64,000 bases of DNA from Flectonema sp. DT1601. Taxonomy: Eukaryota > Euglenozoa > Diplonemea > Diplonemida > Diplonemidae. Each line of letters begins with the position of its first letter. The first letter of the stretch is position 1. Of this stretch, positions 12,301 through 20,437 are shown piece after piece. The translations under genes were made by a program, and so were the position numbers. The DNA lies in the NCBI GenBank assembly GCA_964019425.1, contig OZ025806.1, positions 615,374 to 679,373 of the forward strand. The letters are read 5' to 3'. Below the pieces are notes generated by a model that made no database searches, was not told the origin of the DNA, and saw only the letters and a program-made list of their open reading frames with translations.

Positions 12301-13860
12301 AAAAATTTTCCCGTCGCAGTTGCCCACAGCTATCGGTCTCGTTTTCGAGATGTCTTTCCCATCGGAGTTGGGCTTTGGGAGCATTGTTACAAATGCTAAG
12401 CCCCAACTATCCGGATAGGCCTTGAGTTCGAAAATTCTCTTTAATACCTTGTAAAGTGCTTCCATAAAAGTTGGGACCTTTTTCCATACAACATAAGGTA
12501 TGCAATTGGGACCAGGGGCACATTTGTTTTTTTTCTTTGATAAGAGAATACCAAACTGTTCGAAGCTCGGGAACTGGATATCATCCATTGTCTTGTAGTC
12601 AGACTTAGGTAAAAAAGAGGGATGGGTGAAATCAGTTTTTTTTTTTTCATTGTCACAATAATTGTTTTTAAAATGTTCAATTATTTTTTCCTCTGGAATA
12701 TCAAGGGAGGGGGGTTGAGGATCTTCTTTTTGGAGTTCTTCTTTTATGGCAGTAAACGGATTTTGACGAAATTTATCTTGTAATTTTTTGAATAAATTTT
12801 TCTTTTCTAAATTCCGATACATTCGGAAAATCCTTTTCATTCTCGTTCTTGCCTCTTTCCATTTGACAGCGTTCTCTATAGAAGGCCCAGATTTGCGGAG
12901 CTCCTGTCTTAGCTGTTTCATTTCCAGACGACATTCACGTTTTTCTTGGTCGAGGATGACCTCTTCCCTTGATTTCTGTTTGCGGGGTAAATTCCGCTTT
13001 GTTTCTTCAAAGAAACTGCTACAAATTTGATAAACCGTTTTGAGTAGTTTATCAAGTTGGTCGGCAGGTTTTAAAGAGTTTTCTGTTTCGACGGTGAAAG
13101 TTTGGAGTTTTTCTGTAGCAGAAACGTCGATGTCCTTCCATTCAGTTCCAAAAGATCGGAATTTGAGACGAGACGGGTGTAACGGGGTAAAAGTGGGTGT
13201 TGTAGAGTTACAAGGAACGAAAGTTGTTTGTGAAGTTTTAAAATCTACAGATTCTCCTACAAAGGGAGGTTCCAGGTCTGAATTATTCCCTGTGAGGGGA
13301 GACAGAGGTGTACCTTTACATGTACCGTTAGCACAGTGTTTCGCTCTCGTAGCGATACTTTTGAAAAGCTTACCACATTCTGGACAAGGTAAGTGGTAAC
13401 AATCTTTAACTTGGGAGTGGGTAGATGGGGGAAAACGTGACTTACTGCAACTGGAAATATTACTGCGCTGAATAATTACTGCGGGGAAATATTACTGCGC
13501 GGAAAAATTAGTGCGGTTTTTTTGAGAAAAAATTAGTGCAGTTTTTTCCACTTGGTGGTAGAAAAAAATTTGGTTGTTTTTTTGCTGTATAAGGCACCAG
13601 CAGAAAAATGCAGCTGGAAAAAAGTCGATTCTGAGCAGAAATATTAGTGCGGTGGAAATATTACTGCGTGGAAAAATTAGTGCGGTTTTTTGCAGATTTG
13701 GAAATTAGTGCGGTTTTTTCCGCGCAGTAATATTTCCAGTTGCAGTATAGTCCTTAAATTCTTTACTAAACTTACAGTTACGTCTAAAATGCGCAACTGG
13801 ACCTTTGAGGTATGTCTCAAAACATAAAGGACATTTGGCTACTAAAGTTTTATCCCCATC
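9392..13860 (-). CDS. LINE polyprotein: zinc fingers, reverse transcriptase, CCHC, RLE
   Basis: The ATG-initiated frame starts at 12921, but the same frame is open upstream to the MITE and continues beyond it, adding two zinc fingers of C-x2-C...H...C type (CPLC at 13822-13833, CPEC near 13380). RT motifs follow in order: CAPGPNCIP (GP motif), TRPIAVGNCDGK, VWVDLADAFGSVKH, GVFQGCVSSPTLFN, and the palm FADD at about 11825. The CVLC...H...C knuckle lies at about 10800. An RPDIF...LELTCPNE motif near 10480 marks the restriction-like endonuclease. Such enzymes copy element RNA at a nicked chromosomal target. The genuine frame leaves homology at 9392; the remaining codons down to 9229 read through inserted repeat DNA. 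RT and RLE look intact, but the gene is interrupted twice. Confidence 0.85.
13445..13745. mobile_element. 301-bp MITE with perfect terminal inverted repeats and TA target duplication
   Basis: The ends are perfect inverted repeats of 24 bp beginning CTGCAACTGG, flanked on both sides by TA (13443-13444 and 13746-13747). The inside contains repeated GGAAATATTACTGCG and ATTAGTGCGGTTTTTT motifs but no ORF. Removing the element and one TA leaves the LINE frame continuous between the two zinc fingers. TA duplication is typical of Tc1/mariner-type transposition, so this is probably a non-autonomous member of that group. Confidence 0.8.
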
Positions 13861-13864
13861 CAAG

Positions 13865-14495
13865 TTTCAACAAGGGGATTGGATGCGTTGTGGAGAAGGG
13901 ATGCAGTAATGGGAAAATATTCGGCGCATTCAATAAAGAGGGGCACGATTTCTCATATCATGGGTATCATGTCAACTGGAAGAAGGGTCGACGAGGTGGT
14001 GATGGGAAGGCTACTAAAGCATTCATCGAAGAACGATCCGTTCTCAGGGGTGACGATCCGGTATGGAGGAGATCCGATGTGTATGGCTCGAGCGTTAAGG
14101 ACGGACGAGATAACAGTATTGTTGTAAGAAAGCACAATATTTGTAGGCGACCGAAGAGGTCGGTATTACCAAGATCATTAGAGGAGAAGAATTCCCCCCT
14201 GCATGTAACCAAAATTGAACCCATGTTAATTTCGTTTGTAAAGGAAAGAATGTCGCAAAAGCGACTGAAAAGATTTGAGTTTGTATGGGATTTAACATTT
14301 TTCCACATAAAGTTTGCCACAATACCAGATCCACTGATTCGCTTGTTTCTCATGCTCCTACACTTGATTTCCATACTGAACTCGATCATGTGCTGAATTT
14401 TTCAAAGACGGTTAGACCGGAGAGTTCATTTTCTCGTACTCATGCAGATTTACTGGTGGAGAATGGGATCGCACAGAAGACATCGAAGCCTGAAT
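13865..14495 (+). mobile_element. Fragment resembling a tyrosine-recombinase element (fossil)
   Basis: A plus-strand frame at about 13865-14127 contains a SAHSIKRG motif, then RLLKHSS and, after the usual short gap, TIRYGG. This order resembles the C-terminal catalytic boxes of tyrosine recombinases found in Crypton- and DIRS-type elements. Only the C-terminal part is present and the element is broken. It abuts the 5' side of the LINE on its left and short element copy e on its right. The assignment rests on motif spacing only. Confidence 0.4.
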
Positions 14496-14886
14496 TTCGA
14501 TAAAGTGGGAAGTAACGGACTGGGAGCTTTTGGCTCCTGCCCTATTCCCGATGTAAACTTTCTTTTTATTTTTTTTTTTTTTTTTAACAGGCCCAAAGGG
14601 CGACAATGATGGTTGCTGACCAAGGAATAATATTCAAATGAATTTTCGTTTCAAAGAAACGAACAGAATTAAGAGAGAGGCAGAGAAAAAAAAAAAAAAA
14701 AAAAGAAAGAATAGAAAAAAAAAAATATGAAGAGGAAATAATCAAACATGAAAAAAAAAAAAAAAAAAAAATATAAATAAAAAACGTTGTATGAAAAAGG
14801 AAAAAAAGAAAAAAAAAGACCAGAAAAGGAAAGAGAAAATGAAAAGGTATAATATTATTGTGGGGATATGAGGATAGCAGGGAGAT

Positions 14887-14893
<7 letters not shown>
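14496..14893 (-). mobile_element. Short repeat element, long version (copy e)
   Basis: Starts at GAATTTCGATAAAGTGGG and ends at GCAGGGAGATGCTC, as in copy c. It is followed directly by a T run and a tandem array, the same junction as in copy c at 5728-5756. Confidence 0.8.
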
Positions 14894-14918
<25 letters not shown>

Positions 14919-14920
14919 AT

Positions 14921-15031
14921 TTATTATTTAAAAAAAGGAAACAATCAGTTTAGCGTCTCGATCAGGACGGAAAATAGAAATTAATCGACATAGTCGATCG
15001 ATAGAAAAAAAACAATGATAACATTGTTTAT

Positions 15032-15064
<33 letters not shown>

Positions 15065-15319
15065 CTTTTAATTATTTTAAAGAAAAAACAATCAGTTTAG
15101 CGTCTTGACCAGGACGGAAAATAGAAAGTAATCGACATAGTCGATCGATAAAAAAAAAACAATGATAACATTGTTTATTCCTTTTTTTTTTTTTTTTTTT
15201 TTATTCTTTTCATTTATTTTTAAAGAAAAAACAATCAGTTTAGCGTCCTGACCAGGACGGAAAATTGAAAGTGATCGACATAGTCGATCGATAAAAAAAC
15301 AATGATAACATTGATTAAT

Positions 15320-15352
<33 letters not shown>

Positions 15353-15747
15353 TTTTAATTATTTTTTAAAGAAAAAACAATCAGTTTAGCGTCTTGACCA
15401 GGACGGAAAATAGAAAGTGATCGACATAGTCGATCGATAAAAACAATGATAACATTGTTTATTCTTTTTTTTTTTTTTTTTTTTTTTTAATCCTTTTTAT
15501 TATTTTAAAGAAAAAACAATCAGTTTAGCGTCTTGACCAGGACGGAAAATAGAAAGTGATCGACATAGTCGATCGATAAAAAAAAACAATGATAACATTG
15601 CTTATTCTTTTTTTTTTATTTTTTTTTGTATTCTTTTTTATTAATTTTGAAAAAAAACAATCAGTTTAGCGTCTTGACCAGGACGGAAAATAGAAAGTGA
15701 TCGACATAGTCGATCGATAAAAAAAAACAATGATAACATTGTTTATT

Positions 15748-15781
<34 letters not shown>

Positions 15782-17501
15782 CTTTTTATTATTTTTAAAG
15801 AAAAAACAATCAGTTTAGCGTCTTGACCAGGACGAAAAATAGAAAGTGATCGACATAGTCGATCGATAAAAAAACAATGATAACATTGTTTATTCTTTTT
15901 TTTTTATTTTAAATTCTTTTTATTTATTTTTTAAAGAAAAAAAACGGAAATAGAAATTAGTCGACAAAGTCGAACGATAAAAAAAAACAATGATAACATT
16001 GTTTATTCTTTTTTTTGTATTTTTTTATATTCTTTTTTATTAATTTTGAAAAAAAAAACAATCAGTTTAGCGTCTTGACCAGGACGGAAAATAGAAAGTA
16101 ATCGACATAGTCGATCGATAAAAAAAACAATGATAACATTGTTTATTCTTTTTTTTTTTTGTATTCTTTTATATTCTTTTTTATTAATTTTGAAAAAAAA
16201 AACAATCAGTTTAGCGTCTTGACCAGGACGGAAAATAGAAAGTGATCGACATAGTCGATCGATAAAAAAACAATGATAACATTGTTTATTCTTTTTTTTT
16301 ATTTTAAATTCTTTTTATTTATTTTTTAAAGAAAAAAAAAACGGAAAATAGAAATTAGTCGACAAAGTCGAACGATAAAAAAAAACAATGATAACATTGT
16401 TTATTCTTTTTTTTTTGTATTTTTTTAATATTCTTTTTTATTAATTTTGAAAAAAAAACAAAAAGTGATCGACATAGTCGATCGATAAAAAAACAATGAT
16501 AACATTGTTTATTCTTTTTTTTTATTTTAAATTCTTTTTATTTATTTTTTAAAGAAAAAAAAAACGGAAAATAGAAATTAGTCGACAAAGTCGAACGATA
16601 AAAAAAACAATGATAACATTGTTTATTCTTTTTTTTGTATTTTTTTATATTCTTTTTTATTAATTTTGAAAAAAAAAAACAATCAGTTTAGCGTCTTGAC
16701 CAGGACGGAAAATAGAAAGTGATCGACATAGTCGATCGATAAAAAAAACAATGATAACATTGTTTATTCTTTTTTTTTATTTTAAATTCTTTTTATTTAT
16801 TCTTTAAAGAAAAGAAACGGAAAATAGAAATTAGTCGACAAAGTCGAACGATAAAAAAAAACAATGATAACATTGTTTATTCTTTTTTTTTTTTTTTTTT
16901 ATATTCTTTTTTATTAATTTTGAAAAAAAAAACAATCAGTTTAGCGTCTTGACCAGGACGGAAAATAGAAAGTGATCGACATAGTCGATCGATAAAAAAG
17001 CAATGATAACATTGTTTATTCTTTTTTTTTATTTTAAATTCTTTTTATTTATTCTTTAAAGAAAAGAAACGGAAAATAGAAATTAGTCGACAAAGTCGAA
17101 CGATAAAAAAAAACAATGATAACATTGTTTATTCTTTTTTTTTTTTTTTTTTATATTCTTTTTTATTAATTTTGAAAAAAAAAACAATCAGTTTAGCGTC
17201 TTGACCAGGACGGAAAATAGAAAGTGATCGACATAGTCGATCGATAAAAAAACAATGATAACATTGTTTATTCTTTTTTTTTATTTTAAATTCTTTTTAT
17301 TTATTTTTTAAAGAAAAAAAACGGAAAATAGAAATTAGTCAACAAAGTCGAACAATAAAAAAAAACAATGATAACATTGTTTATTCTTTTTTTTTTTTAT
17401 ATTCTTTTTTATTAATTTTGAAAAAAAAAACAATCAGTTTAGCGTCTTGACCAGGACGGAAAATAGAAAGTAATCGACATAGTCGATCGATAAAAAAACA
17501 A
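14921..17501 (+). repeat. Dyad-rich tandem array 5
   Basis: About nineteen units of the two-type repeat, recognisable by the AACAATGATAACATTGTT palindrome. Near the left end mostly the first type occurs; further right the two types alternate, giving a higher-order period of about 240-260 bp. It continues after the MITE as 18343-18900. Confidence 0.85.
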
Positions 17502-17700
17502 GGGTAAAGGGGTCTTTCCTACACAAATAGTTTCAGAACTAACCATTTATTACAAAATCCAAAATGGCTGTAAACCGTCCAGTTCGATCCTGGGTGAGGG
17601 CATTTTTTTTTTTTCCCGATTTTTTTTTCAGGTTGGACTTTGTACAGGGAGGTTGGCTTTTATTAGTGGCTCCCCCCCCTTGGGGGGGGTTGGGGGGGGG

Positions 17701-17736
17701 GGCTTGCGTCCCGCCAAGAATTTGGCGGACGCAAGC
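17701..17736. repeat. Hairpin 1 in the MITE
   Basis: Inverted repeat CTTGCGTCCCGCCAA / TTGGCGGACGCAAG around a 2-nt loop. One base is missing from the right arm. It is flanked by runs of G and C. Confidence 0.8.
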
Positions 17737-17865
17737 CCCCCCCTTGCACTCTTCCCCAGCTTAACATCCATTAGTAGCAAACTTGTTTTTTCAGGTTGGA
17801 CTTTGTACAGGGGAGGTTGGCTTTTATTAGTGGCTCCCCCCCCTTGGGGGGGGTTGGGGGGGGGG

Positions 17866-17900
17866 GCTTGCGTTCCGCCAAGAACTTGGCGGAACGCAAG
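17866..17900. repeat. Hairpin 2 in the MITE
   Basis: Perfect inverted repeat, GCTTGCGTTCCGCCAAG with its complement, separated by two bases. Arms differ from hairpin 1 at matching positions. Confidence 0.85.
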
Positions 17901-18047
17901 CCCCCCCTTGCACTCTTCCCAGCTTAATATCCATTAGTAGCAAATTTGTTTTTTGAGGTTGGACTTTGTACAGGACAGGCAGACTTTGTACGGGAGAGGT
18001 TGGCTTTTATTAGTGGCTCCCCCCCCTTGGGGGGGGTTGGGGGGGGG

Positions 18048-18083
18048 GCTTGCGTTCCGCCAAGTTCTTGGCGGAACGCAAGC
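18048..18083. repeat. Hairpin 3 in the MITE
   Basis: Same arms as hairpin 2 with a changed centre (TT instead of AA). Again flanked by G and C runs. Confidence 0.85.
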
Positions 18084-18150
18084 CCCCCCTTGCACTATAC
18101 CCCAGCTTAATACCTATTCTGGGTGAAAAAATCCGGTGAAAAAAAAATGA

Positions 18151-18222
18151 CGTTGGTCGGGATTGAGCCTGGGCGTCGGGTATCCAAAGTCAGTGCTCCC
18201 TCCGCTGAACCACATCCGCTCT
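18151..18222 (-). other. tRNA-derived segment inside the MITE
   Basis: On the minus strand the segment reads like a worn tRNA gene. GCGGATGTGGTTCAGCGGAG resembles a 5' acceptor plus box A, ACTTTGGAT resembles an anticodon loop with TTG, and GGCTCAATCCC resembles box B. Acceptor and T-stem pairing are poor, so it is a relic or a SINE-type head rather than a working tRNA. Confidence 0.5.
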
Positions 18223-18342
18223 TAAAGACAGGTGCGGGTCTCGATGCATCCCATATACAGTTTTTGGGTCCCCCAGCCATTTTGGATTTTGTAATGAATG
18301 GTTAGTTCTGAAACTATTTGTGTAGTAAACACTAGTTTGCCC

Positions 18343-18900
18343 AAAAAACAATGATAACATTGTTTATTCTTTTTTTTTATTTTAAATTCTTTTTATTTAT
18401 TCTTTAAAGAAAAGAAACGGAAAATAGAAATTAGTCGACAAAGTCGAACGATAAAAAAAAACAATGATAACATTGTTTATTCTTTTTTTTTTTTTTTATA
18501 TTCTTTTTTATTAATTTTTAAAAAAAAAAACAATCAGTTTAGCGTCTTGACCAGGACGGAAAATAGAAAGTGATCGACATAGTCGATCGATAAAAAAAAA
18601 AACAATGATAACATTGTTTATTCTTTTTTTTTTTTTTTATATTCTTTTTATTAATTTTTAAAAAAAAAAAAAAACAATCAGTTTAGCGTCTTGACCAGGA
18701 CGGAAAACTGGAAGTAATCGACATAGTCGATCGATAAAAAAAACAATGATAACATTGTTTCATCTTTTATATTTTTTAATTTTTTTTTTATATTTGAAGA
18801 AAAGAAAGAAAAAAAAAAAAAAACAAGCGGAATTGATCATAATGGGTGGCAGGGGTTGATATAACTTCATTTGAAAATTCTTCTTTTTTAATTTCTTTTT
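18343..18900 (+). repeat. Dyad-rich tandem array 6 (continuation after the MITE)
   Basis: Four clear units with the same cores and palindromes, then a degenerate A/T-rich stretch (18760-18920) leading into the 3' end of the USP-bearing element. Confidence 0.8.
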
Positions 18901-18921
18901 TTTTTTTTTTTTTTTTTATTT

Positions 18922-19643
18922 AACAGGAGTTAAGATCACTTACATGAGTTAACACAACACAGATACGAGAGTAGCAAACTGAGGTAACACTACCAATTCA
19001 ACAAAAAATAATCAGGATCGGACACAAGGAGGAGAGTTCATTCTACCTCTCACTGTCCTTGCTGGTATCTTAAGTGTCTTGGTATCTCTTTTGTGTCGGT
19101 ATCTCGGAAGTGCTGGTATCTCGTATGTGCGTTGGTATCTCTTGCGTGATGGTATCTCTTGCACATAAGAAAAAATATTGAGTTAACATGATCAGTTTTA
19201 TTTAAAATTAAAGACAGACCGGAACTATTTGAAAATAAAATGTAGATGGGAAACAGTGAAAATTAAAATGAATGATAAAATTAAATGAGATTTATGACAT
19301 AACAGACCAGATAGAGAGTAATAAAGGGAAAAGGAAAACGGGAAGGGTTCATTCACTTAGTTAAAGTTAAGACCGATTAGTCAGTTTAAGGTCTTGACTA
19401 GGACCAACAAAAAAAAAAAAAAAATAAATAAATAAATAAATAAATAAATAACGATCAAGCTGAGCTGATCTTGTTTTTATTAAAATAAGGGGAGCGGGAG
19501 GGATGGAAGGAATAAAGGAAAAAAAAAGAAAAGGTCGATCAATTGGATCTGGTCGTCGAGAAGAAGAAGACAATTATTTTAAAGGTCGATCGGCATAGCC
19601 GATCGTTGAGAAAAATAACCAGATATAAATACAATCAGTTTAA

Positions 19644-19679
<36 letters not shown>

Positions 19680-20437
19680 AACGATCAAGCTGAGCTGATC
19701 TTGTTTTTATTAAAATAAGGGGAGCGGGAGGGATGGAAGGAATAAAGGAAAAAAAAAGAAAAGGTCGATCAATTGGATCTGATCGTCGAGAAGAAGAAAA
19801 CAATTATTTTTAAAAAAAAATGATCGGTATAGCCGATCGTTGAGAAAAGAACAGATATAAATACAATCGGTTTTGGTGATCGACGAGTGGAGCGATCACT
19901 TGACAAGAAGGAAAAAAGAAAGGACCGATTAATTGGGGCTTTGGTTGTATTCCCAAGGCATGTTTTTTTTTTTTTTTTTTTTTTTATTATTCATTTACAT
20001 TATTTTTTTTTTTTTTTTTTTTAAATTAATAATCACATTTTGTTGTACTCTAATATGAAAAATATTTCATATTAGAGTAAAAGAAAAAGAAAAAAAGAAA
20101 TAAGAGAAAAAAAAAAAAAAAACCATTGCTGGCCCCCTCACCACTCATAGAGGATGAGGAGGCCAGTAAGGCGTCACTCAAATCTATGCCAAGCCTTGGG
20201 AACTTGGATTGGGGTTTAGACCATTTACGATTAACAATTGACAATGATGTTTTTGGAAGAGCTAAGCTAAGTGGCAAGGTTTCACTAACAGATCGACTTT
20301 TTGTCAGCATCTCAGGCTTCTTTTTGCCGAGGACGTGCGGCTTTCTTTGTGGTCTCACAGTGACACTTTTAAAAGAAATTATCTATTCCGGTGGGTATAA
20401 AAAAGGGGGAGGGGGCGGGTGAGTACACCCACAGATC
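18922..20437 (-). mobile_element. 3' UTR of the USP-bearing retroelement
   Basis: Non-coding tail downstream (minus strand) of the stop at 20438. From the 3' end it contains about seven copies of GGTATCT(C) (19060-19165), a moderately A-rich stretch, and two similar units of about 230 bp (19450-19660 and 19680-19880), each with the dyads GATCAAGCTGAGCTGATC and GATCGGCATAGCCGATC. The same region is duplicated at 2441-4236. Confidence 0.7.
20110..20376 (-). CDS. Short coding-like stretch after the giant ORF
   Basis: A frame of about 85 codons follows the stop of the giant ORF and has a protein-like composition rich in Ser, Leu and Lys, including a KWSKPQSKFPRLGIDLSDAL stretch. It has no ATG near its start. 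The distal part is conserved in the copy at 4128-4236. It may be the tail of the element's protein, reached by splicing or frameshift, or an old coding remnant. Function unknown. Confidence 0.3.

Larger units (their letters stand above)
4237..13860 (-). mobile_element. RLE-type LINE, copy 2 (R2/CRE-like architecture), with two insertions
   Basis: A near-complete non-LTR retrotransposon on the minus strand. In order it encodes two N-terminal zinc fingers (13318-13833), a reverse transcriptase (about 11500-12640), a CCHC knuckle (about 10773-10826), a PD-(D/E)XK-like restriction-like endonuclease (about 10200-10490) and a long coiled-coil tail (4372-5305 plus 9392-9640). It is interrupted by a 301-bp MITE at 13445-13745 and a 4.1-kb array insertion at 5306-9391. 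Without these it is about 5.2 kb. The 3' UTR is about 4237-4371. The 5' limit is uncertain and lies near 13860, where an unrelated recombinase fragment begins. No target duplication could be identified. Confidence 0.8.
17502..18342. mobile_element. 841-bp Mutator-like MITE with 9-bp target duplication
   Basis: The termini start GGG and share a long inverted repeat that includes CTACACAAATAGTTTCAGAA and continues to AAATGGCTG. The 9-bp flanks are identical (AAAAAACAA at 17493-17501 and 18343-18351) and reconstitute one array unit when joined. GGG ends with 9-bp duplications fit the Mutator superfamily. The inside has three repeats of about 120-170 bp, each with GTTGGCTTTTATTAGTGGCTC, C/G runs and a long hairpin, then a tRNA-like segment. 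No transposase is encoded. Confidence 0.8.

Noticed and set aside
13812-14396. A 194-codon plus-strand ORF over the LINE 5' end
   Set aside because: Its first part lies antisense to a LINE zinc finger, and the recombinase motifs are in another frame.
14921-17501. CRISPR array
   Set aside because: Repeats and spacers are both repeated, spacers are A/T runs, there are no cas genes and the genome is eukaryotic.
17701-18083. Hairpins as transcription terminators
   Set aside because: They lie inside a MITE as repeated units and do not follow a gene.
18151-18222. A functional tRNA gene
   Set aside because: Boxes A and B are recognisable but acceptor and T-stem pairing is poor, and it lies inside a MITE.
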